This document shows, piece after piece, positions 14,227 to 20,947 of a DNA stretch of 20,947 bases. Position 1 is the first letter of the stretch; every line of letters starts with the position of its first letter. The stretch is from Campylobacteraceae bacterium. Its GTDB lineage: Bacteria; Campylobacterota; Campylobacteria; Campylobacterales; Sulfurovaceae. The position numbers and the translations under genes were made by a program. Below the pieces are notes generated by a model. The model did no database searches and was not told the origin of the DNA. It was given only the letters and a program-made list of their open reading frames with translations. The stretch covers positions 1 through 20,947 of the forward strand of contig JALSOO010000007.1 in NCBI GenBank assembly GCA_026986355.1. Direction: 5' to 3'.

Positions 14227-14910
14227 ATGAATCTCAATAAGATAAAACTTGCAATTTATGCCCTCCTCTTAACCAATAAATTTGGACTTAAACTTAAAAA
14301 GACTCCACAACCCCTAGACAAAAAACGTGTTCGACTTGAATATAGCGAAAAAATTTTAAATAAGTTAAATATATCTATTGAGGTCAAAAATAGAGAAAAA
14401 TTACCTAGTGATGGACAATTCTTATTAATGTCAAACCATAGGGGTATTCTTGACCCTCTTATTGTAGAGGTAGCTTTAAAAGATACCGATATTTATGGTT
14501 TATGGATTTCAAAAAAAGAGCTATACAACTCCCCTTTTTTTGGACTATTTGTAAGAAATGCAGGTGCAATACTATTAGATAGAGAAAAAAGTCAAATGGG
14601 AGGTTTCTTTTCAGATATAAAATCACATACAAAAGAGGGAAGTTCTATCTTTATTTTTCCAGAAGGAACACGAAATAAGAGTGAAAAATCACTTATAGAG
14701 TTCAAAGAGGGTTTTAGAATTATTGCTTTAAAAAATAGACTTCCTATTCTACCTATATTTATACGAACACATAGCGATAAAGTACTTGGAACATCTCTAA
14801 ACAATAAGGATATACATCAAACTATAACAATAGAGATAGGTGATAGAATCGAATATAGAGAAAAACGAAATATTCAAGAACTTTATAAAAAAATGTTTGA
14901 AATAGACTAA
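14227..14910 (+). CDS. plsC: 1-acylglycerol-3-phosphate acyltransferase family (PlsC-like)
   Basis: Membrane-associated acyltransferase that adds the second fatty acid to lysophosphatidic acid, giving phosphatidic acid for phospholipid synthesis. The 227 residues show the family blocks in order: the catalytic H-x4-D as NHRGILD (H71, D76), the FFGLFVRNAGAILLDR block near 104-119, the phosphate-binding FPEGTR at 144-149, and the hydrophobic LPILPIFI. The N-terminal 20 residues are moderately hydrophobic. A role in acylating other lipids (lysophospholipid, ornithine lipid) cannot be excluded. AGGA precedes the ATG by 8 bases. The gene converges with the thioredoxin-like gene through an inverted repeat. 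Confidence 0.88.
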   Translation: MNLNKIKLAIYALLLTNKFGLKLKKTPQPLDKKRVRLEYSEKILNKLNISIEVKNREKLPSDGQFLLMSNHRGILDPLIVEVALKDTDIYGLWISKKELYNSPFFGLFVRNAGAILLDREKSQMGGFFSDIKSHTKEGSSIFIFPEGTRNKSEKSLIEFKEGFRIIALKNRLPILPIFIRTHSDKVLGTSLNNKDIHQTITIEIGDRIEYREKRNIQELYKKMFEID

Positions 14911-14921
14911 ATTAGCCTATT
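14901..14921. terminator. 21-base inverted repeat across convergent stops
   Basis: AATAGACTAA (14901-14910) and TTAGCCTATT (14912-14921) pair with a single A-C mismatch around one central A. It contains the plsC TAA and the stop of the convergent thioredoxin gene. Flanking bases GTTT and AAAC extend the stem with a bulge. The size and placement match the palindrome at 10512-10532. TTTT (14920-14923) on the right end may aid rightward termination. Confidence 0.5.
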
Positions 14922-15420
14922 TTGAAAACTCTTCTACATACTTACCCAAAAGCTCTTCAGGCATTAATCCTGCTTGTGCAAACTGTACTTGACCTTTTGA
15001 GTCGATAGCTACTATAAATGGTATAGCTCCTTGCCAACCACTCTTTTCCATTACATAACGTGCAACACTACCAACATCATAATTTGATAATGTTATATAG
15101 TTTATTCCATGCTCTTCTCTATAAGCTTTTATAGGGTCAATATCATTTTTTTGTACCTCTATTGCCATAATTTGAAGTTTATCTCTATATTTATCTTGTA
15201 AATTAACAAGATGAGGAACAGCTTTTCTACATGCAGGACATTGGAGACCAAAAAACTCTATAAAAACAACTTTACCCTCCATGCCTTCTATTTTAAACTC
15301 ATTCCCTTGGGCTTGAACTTTATATGTTGTTCCATTTGTATCTGTCATCTCCATATCTTTAGCAGATAGATTAGATGTAATCAATAGTGTAGCTATTAGT
15401 GTAATTAGTATTTTTTTCAT
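14917..15420 (-). CDS. Exported TlpA-like thioredoxin-fold protein
   Basis: A periplasmic thiol-disulfide protein of 167 residues. A signal peptide covers 1-20 (KK, hydrophobic core, LSA). The thioredoxin fold shows KVVFIEFFGLQCPAC with the active-site CPAC at 61-64, and the cis-proline loop AIPFIVAID near 132-140. The CPxC dipeptide and the HLVNLQDKY helix resemble TlpA/ResA reductases, which keep apocytochrome haem-site Cys reduced or reduce disulfides; given c-type cytochromes in this genome that role is plausible but unproven. The ATG has AAGGA 10 bases upstream. It stands alone, with a 220-base upstream gap that may hold its promoter. Confidence 0.85.
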   Translation of the reverse strand: MKKILITLIATLLITSNLSAKDMEMTDTNGTTYKVQAQGNEFKIEGMEGKVVFIEFFGLQCPACRKAVPHLVNLQDKYRDKLQIMAIEVQKNDIDPIKAYREEHGINYITLSNYDVGSVARYVMEKSGWQGAIPFIVAIDSKGQVQFAQAGLMPEELLGKYVEEFSK

Positions 15421-15489
15421 AAGATGATTATCCTTCTCAAGAGGTATATTTTGAAAGAGTTGTTATAGAGAGTTAAAAGGAGGTATTTT

Positions 15490-15606
15490 GTGAATAGGTT
15501 GAAATTGTTAAATTTTATTACATATCGGCTCTACAACAACAGAATAGATAAAGATAAAGGAGTAAAATCTTTAATCTATCTCTTTCATGTTTGTATTATA
15601 AGCTAA
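15490..15606 (+). CDS. Candidate 38-residue small protein
   Basis: A short ORF that starts at GTG and is preceded by AAAAGGAGGT (15475-15484), a perfect Shine-Dalgarno match spaced 6 bases from the GTG. The predicted peptide begins MNRLKLLNFITYRLYNN and ends LIYLFHVCIIS: basic and amphipathic at first, hydrophobic at the end, with one Cys. A TATATT at 15445-15450 could be its -10 box. No family is recognised. It lies in the gap between two leftward genes and is antisense to the possible leader of the thioredoxin gene. The Shine-Dalgarno match is striking in such AT-rich DNA, but an ORF this short could be chance. Confidence 0.35.
   Translation: MNRLKLLNFITYRLYNNRIDKDKGVKSLIYLFHVCIIS
15595..15600 (-). 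promoter_or_regulatory. Possible -10 box upstream of the thioredoxin gene
   Basis: On the minus strand a perfect TATAAT reads toward the TlpA-like gene, with TTGTCA 19 bases further upstream as a weak -35 box. Use of this promoter would give a leader of about 165 bases, long for this genome. It could instead serve an unannotated small RNA. Confidence 0.35.
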
Positions 15607-15640
15607 CTAGATAAACAGTTGACAAACCAAAAGTTAATCG

Positions 15641-16363
15641 TTAGTTAATGTTAAACATCATTATAGCTTTTTCCAAATCATCAGGGGTATCAATTCCAAA
15701 ACTTTTTGTCTCTACCTCTATCATTGCAATCTCAAATCCATGATACAAGGCACGGAGTTGTTCAAGCTTCTCTATATTCTCCAACGGTGCTGGAGATAGT
15801 TTACAAAATCTATCTAATGACTTTTTGGTAAATCCATAGATACCGATATGTCCTTTATAGTTATTGAAGTGGTGGTCTCTAGGATATGGGATTTTAGCTC
15901 TTGAAAAGTACAAAGCCAAATTACTATCTGTAGTTATAAGTTTAACAATATTTGGGTCATCTGCTTGGGGATTATCTATCTCTTTATAACATGAGTTCAT
16001 AATGATATTATCATTGCCTATATTGCTTGTTGTCAAATTAAAAACAGCTTGAACCACCTCTTTTTCTATAAAGGGTTCATCTCCTTGCACATTTATAATC
16101 ACTTCATTCTCATCAAGATTCAACTTTTCCGATGCTTCAAATATACGGTCTGTTCCTGAATTGTGTTGGGTTGAGGTTATAATAGCCTCTATTCCATAAC
16201 TATTTGCAATATCAACTACCTCTTGTGAATCAGTAGCGATAGCAACTCTATCAATACTCTCTACAGCTTGTGCTGTACGAATAACCATTGGAGTTCCCAT
16301 AATATCTGCCAAAACTTTATTGGGAAATCTGCTAGAACCTATACGTGCTGGAATAATAATCAT
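15641..16363 (-). CDS. kdsB: CMP-KDO synthetase KdsB
   Basis: 3-deoxy-manno-octulosonate cytidylyltransferase: activates KDO with CTP for attachment to lipid A, an essential step of lipopolysaccharide core synthesis in Gram-negative bacteria. The 240 residues begin IIIPARIGSSRFPNK, the nucleotide-binding P-A-R-x-x-S-x-R-x-P-x-K motif. Later blocks are IATDSQEVVD, the HNSGTDRIFEA segment, the metal-site NVQGDEPF and a C-terminal FGIDTPDDLEKA. A TTG two codons upstream (16369) could serve, but ATG 16363 is better placed, 6 bases after AAAAGAG. It is transcribed divergently from the TSUP operon; other KDO genes are not in view. Confidence 0.95.
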   Translation of the reverse strand: MIIIPARIGSSRFPNKVLADIMGTPMVIRTAQAVESIDRVAIATDSQEVVDIANSYGIEAIITSTQHNSGTDRIFEASEKLNLDENEVIINVQGDEPFIEKEVVQAVFNLTTSNIGNDNIIMNSCYKEIDNPQADDPNIVKLITTDSNLALYFSRAKIPYPRDHHFNNYKGHIGIYGFTKKSLDRFCKLSPAPLENIEKLEQLRALYHGFEIAMIEVETKSFGIDTPDDLEKAIMMFNIN

Positions 16364-16439
16364 ATGCAACTCTTTTAAATTTTAATAGATATATTCTATC
16401 GGATTTAGTTAAAACTATAGAGAGTTATTTTAATAATGG

Positions 16440-16445
16440 TATAAT
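16440..16445 (+). promoter_or_regulatory. -10 box of the TSUP-uvrA-ppx operon
   Basis: A perfect TATAAT, preceded by TTTTAATAATGG, lies 29 bases before the ATG at 16475. GGAGG at 16463-16467, 7 bases from the ATG, is the strong ribosome site. No good -35 box is visible. Confidence 0.55.
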
Positions 16446-16474
16446 CCTATCTATTTTACTTTGGAGGACTATTA

Positions 16475-17215
16475 ATGGAAATATCCTTAATTTTAGTCGG
16501 TATACTCGTGGGAACACTTTCTGGTTTTTTTGGTATTGGTGGGGGAATGATACTTATTCCTATTTTGATGCTATTGGGTATTGATATAAAAGAGGCTATT
16601 GGAATCTCTATTGTTCAGATGGTATTCTCCTCTATCTATGGCTCTTATTTAAACTATAAAAAAGGCTCACTTATTTTAGGAGAGGGTATATGGGTAGGTG
16701 TTGGTGGATTTTTGGGAGGATTTATAGGAGCATATCTCTCTAGGATTGTCTCCTCAACGATATTAGAGTATCTCTTTATGGGACTATTGATATTTGCACT
16801 CTATCGTCTCTTTGCATCAAAACCCAAAGATGATGGAGAGGTTAAAATATTAAACCCTATAGTTCTCTTTGCTGTTGGAGGGGTTATTGGTATTTTTGCT
16901 ATCTCTTTAGGAGTTGGTGGTTCAATTATGTTGACACCTATTCTTGTAGGATTTCTACACTATCCTATCAAAAAAGCTGTATCAGCAGGACTCTTTTTTG
17001 TAGCATTCTCATCTATTGCAGGATTAATCTCTCATATATCTGCAGGTCATATTGATTTAGAAAAAGCTATCTATGTAGCTGTGGCTTCGCTTATTGGTGT
17101 CTATATAGGTATATGGTTAAAAGAGCATGTAAGCTCATCTAAACATAAACTATATCTACTAATCATGTATGCTATCGCACTTATAATTTTAATAAAAAAA
17201 ATGTTTTTAGGATAA
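16475..17215 (+). CDS. TSUP (TauE/SafE) family membrane transporter
   Basis: An inner-membrane protein of 246 residues with about seven or eight hydrophobic helices. It shows the internal duplication of the TauE/SafE family: FFGIGGGMILIPIL near 18-31 and SLGVGGSIMLTPIL near 147-160, each an aromatic or Leu, G-x-G-G, then a hydrophobic P-containing stretch. Family members export sulfite, sulfoacetate or other sulfur- or carbon-containing anions; the substrate here is not determined, though a sulfur anion would suit a sulfur-metabolising Campylobacterota. It has a strong promoter and ribosome site and is followed by uvrA after 9 bases, so it leads that operon. Confidence 0.88.
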   Translation: MEISLILVGILVGTLSGFFGIGGGMILIPILMLLGIDIKEAIGISIVQMVFSSIYGSYLNYKKGSLILGEGIWVGVGGFLGGFIGAYLSRIVSSTILEYLFMGLLIFALYRLFASKPKDDGEVKILNPIVLFAVGGVIGIFAISLGVGGSIMLTPILVGFLHYPIKKAVSAGLFFVAFSSIAGLISHISAGHIDLEKAIYVAVASLIGVYIGIWLKEHVSSSKHKLYLLIMYAIALIILIKKMFLG

Positions 17216-17224
17216 AAATAATAT

Positions 17225-20062
17225 ATGAAAAATCAAAAAATTGAACTCTTTGGAGCAAAAGAGAATAATTTAAAAAATATAAATCTAACAATTCCCAAAA
17301 ATAAACTTGTAGTTATTACAGGTATTAGTGGAAGTGGAAAATCTACGTTGGCATTTTCTACACTCTATGCAGAGGGTCAACGGCGATATATAGAGTCTCT
17401 CTCCTCATATGCTCGACAGTTTCTTGGTCGTGTAGGTAAACCTGATGTTGATAAGATAGAGGGGTTAACCCCTGCTATTGCTATCGACCAAAAGACAACA
17501 TCTAAAAATCCACGCTCAACAGTAGGAACAATTACAGAGATATATGATTATTTGCGTCTTCTCTTTGCTCGTGTAGGTAGACAACACTGCCATGAGTGTG
17601 GGAAACCCATCTCTTCCATGTCGGCTTCAGATATTATTGAAGAGGTTCTAAAGCTTCCTGATGGAGCAAAACTGGTTATATTAGCCCCTTTGGTCAAAGA
17701 GAAAAAAGGTACATTTGCAGATATGTTAGAGTCTCTTCGTCACAAAGGCTATGTAAGAGCGATAATAGATGGGGTAATGGTACGTTTAGATGAAGAGATA
17801 GAGTTAAGCAAAACTAAAAAGCATACTATAAAAGTAGTTATTGATAGAGTTGTAGTAAAAGAGGAGAGCCGAGATAGAATAGGTCAAGATGTAGAAAAAG
17901 CTCTAAAAGAGACCTATGGAGAGGTTGAGATTGAAGTATTGAATCATGAATCATTCCCCCAACTTGATATAAAAGAGATGCACTACTCTGAACACTTGGC
18001 ATGTTTTGATTGTAAACTTAGTTTTGAGCCATTAGAACCAGTAAGTTTCTCCTTTAACTCTCCTAAAGGTGCTTGTCCTACCTGTGATGGTTTGGGTATT
18101 CGTTATGTTCTTGACCTCAAAAAGATTATAGACTCTGCACTAAGCATTGAAAAAGGTGCAATCAAGATTATGTATGGTTTCAATAAAAGTTACTATACTA
18201 AATTTTTAAATGCCTATTGCCAACAGAATGATATTCCAATAGATGTAGAGTATGAATCACTAGAAGAGTATCAGAAAAAAGCTATTTTATATGGTGGAGG
18301 TCATCAAGTCAAATTCACATGGAAAAAGCATCAACTTACACGAGAGTGGCCAGGTGTCATAAAATTTGCTCATGATATGTTCTCTGATGAGAAAAACATG
18401 GGTGATTACATGACAGAAAAGGTTTGTGATAGATGTAATGGTCATCGTCTACGTCCACGCTCTTTGGCTGTCAAGATAGATGGTAAAAATATTGCCGATA
18501 TTATTGATATGCCTATTGAGCAAACTTATGACTATTTCAAAGAGAAAAAAAACTTTGAACATCTATCAGAACAACAAAAACTTATTGCTGAATCTATTTT
18601 AAAAGAGATTGAGGAGAGACTATTCTTTTTATATGATGTAGGATTGACATATCTAACTCTTAGCCGTGATGCACGAACTATTTCAGGTGGAGAGGCTCAA
18701 CGAATTCGTATCGCTTCTCAGATTGGCTCTGGGCTTACAGGTGTGATGTATGTGCTAGATGAGCCAAGTATCGGACTTCATGAGCGAGACACTATGAAGC
18801 TTATACGAACACTACGCTCATTACAACAAAAGGGAAACTCTGTAATTGTGGTAGAACATGACAAAGAGACCATTATGTCTGCTGATTATGTGATAGATAT
18901 AGGTCCTGGTGCAGGTAAATATGGTGGAGAGGTTGTCTTTGCAGGAACAGGTAAAAAGATGAGAAGAGCCAAAACACTTACAGCCAAATATCTCTTTGGA
19001 GAGAAGAAGATTTACTATCCACACAATAAACCTCAAGAGAGTTGGATAGAGATAAACAGTGTAACACTTAATAATATAGAAAATATATCTGCTAGAATAC
19101 CTCTGAAAAATTTTGTCTGTATTACAGGAGTGAGTGGAAGTGGAAAGAGTTCACTTATCCTACAAACTCTTCTACCTGTAGCTAGAGAGGTACTCAATCA
19201 TGCACGAAAAGTAAACAAAGTTGATGGTGTTGAGATTGTGGGATTGGAACAAGTAGACAAAGTAATCTCTCTTGACCAGAGTCCAATAGGTCGTACTCCA
19301 CGCTCAAATCCTGCTACCTATACAGGAGTAATGGACGAGATTCGTAAACTCTTTGCCAAGACAAAAGAGGCAGAACTCCGTGGATATAAGATAGGTCGTT
19401 TTTCATTTAATGTTAAAGGTGGGCGTTGTGAGAACTGTACAGGAGATGGGCAGATTAAGATAGAGATGCACTTCTTGCCTGATGTATTGGTAGAGTGTGA
19501 TAGTTGTAACGGTACACGCTACAATGCACAAACCCTAGAGATACTCTACAGAGGAAAATCTATTGCAGATGTATTGGCAATGTCTGTTACTGAAGCGATG
19601 GAGTTTTTCAAAGCTGTACCATCTATTGCTGTAAAGTTAAAAACTCTTATGGCTGTAGGTCTTGACTATATAACCTTAGGACAAAATGCTACAACGCTAT
19701 CAGGTGGAGAGGCTCAACGTATTAAATTGAGCAAAGAGTTGAGTCGAAAAGATACAGGTAAAACACTCTATATCTTAGATGAACCAACCACAGGGCTACA
19801 CTTTGCTGATGTAGATAGACTTACAGGTGTACTACACCACTTGGTAGATTTAGGAAATTCAGTAGTAGTAATCGAGCATAATTTAGATATGATTAAAAAT
19901 TCTGATTATATCATAGATATGGGTCCAGAGGGTGGAGATAAAGGTGGTCTAATTATAGCCACAGGCACACCAGAAGAGTTAGCAAAGAGTCATAAAGAGA
20001 CAGGTTCCTATACAGGTAAATATCTAGTTGAGGAGTTAAAAATGGGAGAAGATAGTGAGTAA
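17225..20062 (+). CDS. uvrA: Excinuclease ABC subunit UvrA
   Basis: DNA damage recognition ATPase of nucleotide excision repair; a dimer scans DNA with UvrB and hands over the lesion. Full length, 945 residues. Two ABC ATPase modules are visible: Walker A ITGISGSGKS at 31-40 and ITGVSGSGKSS in the second half; signatures ISGGEAQRIRIAS and LSGGEAQRIKLSKEL; Walker B LDEPSIGLHERD and LDEPTTGLHFAD. Zinc-binding CxxC pairs occur in CHECGKP, CFDCKLSF, CPTCDGLG, CDRCNGH and the C-terminal CENCTGDG with CDSCNGTR. It follows the TSUP gene by 9 bases and overlaps the Ppx/GppA start by 8. No SOS operator is recognised nearby. Confidence 0.98.
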   Translation: MKNQKIELFGAKENNLKNINLTIPKNKLVVITGISGSGKSTLAFSTLYAEGQRRYIESLSSYARQFLGRVGKPDVDKIEGLTPAIAIDQKTTSKNPRSTVGTITEIYDYLRLLFARVGRQHCHECGKPISSMSASDIIEEVLKLPDGAKLVILAPLVKEKKGTFADMLESLRHKGYVRAIIDGVMVRLDEEIELSKTKKHTIKVVIDRVVVKEESRDRIGQDVEKALKETYGEVEIEVLNHESFPQLDIKEMHYSEHLACFDCKLSFEPLEPVSFSFNSPKGACPTCDGLGIRYVLDLKKIIDSALSIEKGAIKIMYGFNKSYYTKFLNAYCQQNDIPIDVEYESLEEYQKKAILYGGGHQVKFTWKKHQLTREWPGVIKFAHDMFSDEKNMGDYMTEKVCDRCNGHRLRPRSLAVKIDGKNIADIIDMPIEQTYDYFKEKKNFEHLSEQQKLIAESILKEIEERLFFLYDVGLTYLTLSRDARTISGGEAQRIRIASQIGSGLTGVMYVLDEPSIGLHERDTMKLIRTLRSLQQKGNSVIVVEHDKETIMSADYVIDIGPGAGKYGGEVVFAGTGKKMRRAKTLTAKYLFGEKKIYYPHNKPQESWIEINSVTLNNIENISARIPLKNFVCITGVSGSGKSSLILQTLLPVAREVLNHARKVNKVDGVEIVGLEQVDKVISLDQSPIGRTPRSNPATYTGVMDEIRKLFAKTKEAELRGYKIGRFSFNVKGGRCENCTGDGQIKIEMHFLPDVLVECDSCNGTRYNAQTLEILYRGKSIADVLAMSVTEAMEFFKAVPSIAVKLKTLMAVGLDYITLGQNATTLSGGEAQRIKLSKELSRKDTGKTLYILDEPTTGLHFADVDRLTGVLHHLVDLGNSVVVIEHNLDMIKNSDYIIDMGPEGGDKGGLIIATGTPEELAKSHKETGSYTGKYLVEELKMGEDSE

Positions 20063-20947
20063 AAGTAATATAGTAGCCATAGATTTAGGCTCAAATAGTC
20101 TAAGAGTCTTAAAGATGAGTTGCAAGACAAAAGAGGTTTTAGGAGAGTTTCATCAAACAGTAAAAACAGCTGATAATTTAGCCACAACAGGAGAGATTAG
20201 TAGCCAAGCGATAGAGCGTGTAGTTTTAGCACTCTCACAAGCAGACAAAGAGTTAAATTTTGCTGATTCTACAATCAAAGCAGTCACAACAGAGGCTATC
20301 CGTCAAGCTAAAAATGGAGCTGAAGTATTAGCTACATTAGCTCAAAAGACAGGTATTGAGTTTGAAGTAATTGATGGTATAGCAGAAGCGAAATATGTCC
20401 TATCGGCTACTAAAACTCGTTTGGATATTTTAGGTAAAAATCCCAAAAGCTTTATGTTGGTAGATATTGGAGGAGGCTCAACAGAGATACTATTCTACTA
20501 TGGAGAGGATAAATCATTCTCCAAAAGCTTCCCTATCGGAATTGTAACCGTAACACAAACATTTCATACACTCCCACAAATAGCAGGAGCTATCCCAATA
20601 CTCATGAATCCCATGAGAAACTACTACAATGAAGTAGTCTCTCAATATGGAGAGGTTGAAATATTTATCGCTACAGCAGGGACACCCACCACCGTAGCAT
20701 CTATGAAGCAAGGAATGCTCTACAAAACCTATGATTCCAATCGTATTCACGGAACAATACTAACTCAAAAAGATTTGGTTGAACAGTTGGCTAAACTACT
20801 AGAGATGAAACCAAAAGATAGAGTAGAGATGGTAGGAGTAGGACGAGATGATTTAATCGCATCTGGTATATTAATCTATGAAGAACTCTATACTATATCA
20901 GGATTCAAAGAGTCTATGGTTATAGATGATGGAGTTCGTGAGGGAGT
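20055..20947 (+). CDS. Ppx/GppA-family phosphatase, 3' end outside window
   Basis: Exopolyphosphatase or guanosine pentaphosphate phosphatase, partial. 297 codons are read without a stop up to the window edge. The ASKHA-fold phosphate motifs are visible: IDLGSNSLR at 9-17, TTEAIRQAKN at 78-87, the FEVIDGIAEA block near 103-112, and DIGGGSTE at 137-144 with the likely catalytic acid nearby. Family members break down inorganic polyphosphate or convert pppGpp to ppGpp; which applies is unknown. The start is GTG at 20055, inside the uvrA end, with GGAG at 20045-20048 six bases before it, so translation is coupled to uvrA. Stress-linked functions of UvrA and Ppx may explain the pairing, but this is inference. 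Confidence 0.88.
   Translation, partial: MSKSNIVAIDLGSNSLRVLKMSCKTKEVLGEFHQTVKTADNLATTGEISSQAIERVVLALSQADKELNFADSTIKAVTTEAIRQAKNGAEVLATLAQKTGIEFEVIDGIAEAKYVLSATKTRLDILGKNPKSFMLVDIGGGSTEILFYYGEDKSFSKSFPIGIVTVTQTFHTLPQIAGAIPILMNPMRNYYNEVVSQYGEVEIFIATAGTPTTVASMKQGMLYKTYDSNRIHGTILTQKDLVEQLAKLLEMKPKDRVEMVGVGRDDLIASGILIYEELYTISGFKESMVIDDGVREG

Noticed and set aside
18821..19036. Antisense open frame inside uvrA
   Set aside because: Low-complexity, Cys- and aromatic-rich translation typical of a frame opposite a strongly conserved gene; no ribosome site and no family pattern.
20514..20750. Antisense open frame at the right edge
   Set aside because: It lies opposite the clear Ppx/GppA reading frame, which carries all family motifs through this stretch.

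Overview
The window is AT-rich, densely packed bacterial chromosome. The gene set (LolA, KdsB, Bpt leucyltransferase, a small class I-like diheme cytochrome c, TSUP exporter, UvrA, UvrA-linked Ppx/GppA), the short spacers and the frequent TTG/GTG starts suggest a Gram-negative member of the Campylobacterota, of Sulfurovum/Sulfurimonas type. The lineage is inferred from gene content and style, not from a search. There is no rRNA, tRNA, CRISPR array, insertion sequence or prophage. The longest stretches without a convincing gene are about 220 bases (9809-10025 and 15421-15640).

Left part (1-8971). A rightward diheme cytochrome c gene (47-634) meets, stop codon on stop codon, a twelve-gene leftward run that reads from 8971 down to 631: trmN6-like methyltransferase, YkgJ-type cysteine cluster protein, TPR lipoprotein, trpC, SDR oxidoreductase, mogA, a 69-residue helical protein, a 55-residue two-helix membrane protein, lolA, a membrane-anchored coiled-coil protein, a gph-type HAD phosphatase and an FAD oxidoreductase. 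Most junctions overlap by 1-14 bases or abut. The larger gaps are 57 bases before lolA and 51 before gph. The genes look co-transcribed although their functions are mixed: tRNA modification, tryptophan, molybdopterin, lipoprotein sorting. Several starts are TTG or GTG, and the TPR lipoprotein is best started at TTG 7893.

Middle (8972-12760). bpt diverges from trmN6 across a 72-base spacer that holds a short palindrome. It has a possible promoter so close to the start codon that its mRNA may be leaderless. An exported acidic protein of unknown function follows, convergent with purL. Their stop codons lie inside a perfect 21-base palindrome.

Right part (12907-20947). A rightward run holds a four-helix CopD-like membrane protein, a comFC-type phosphoribosyltransferase, a DUF2892 membrane protein and a plsC acyltransferase. 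plsC converges on an exported TlpA-like thioredoxin, again through a 21-base inverted repeat over the stop codons. After a 220-base gap, which holds a candidate 38-residue ORF with a perfect Shine-Dalgarno sequence, comes leftward kdsB. Divergent from kdsB is a TSUP exporter - uvrA - ppx/gppA operon; the last gene runs off the window edge.

Most of the window is housekeeping. The parts least explained by known families are the 69-residue/55-residue pair between mogA and lolA, the coiled-coil protein next to lolA, the acidic exported protein at 10026, the small ORF at 15490, and the palindromes at convergent gene ends. I see no clear new defence or biosynthetic system.
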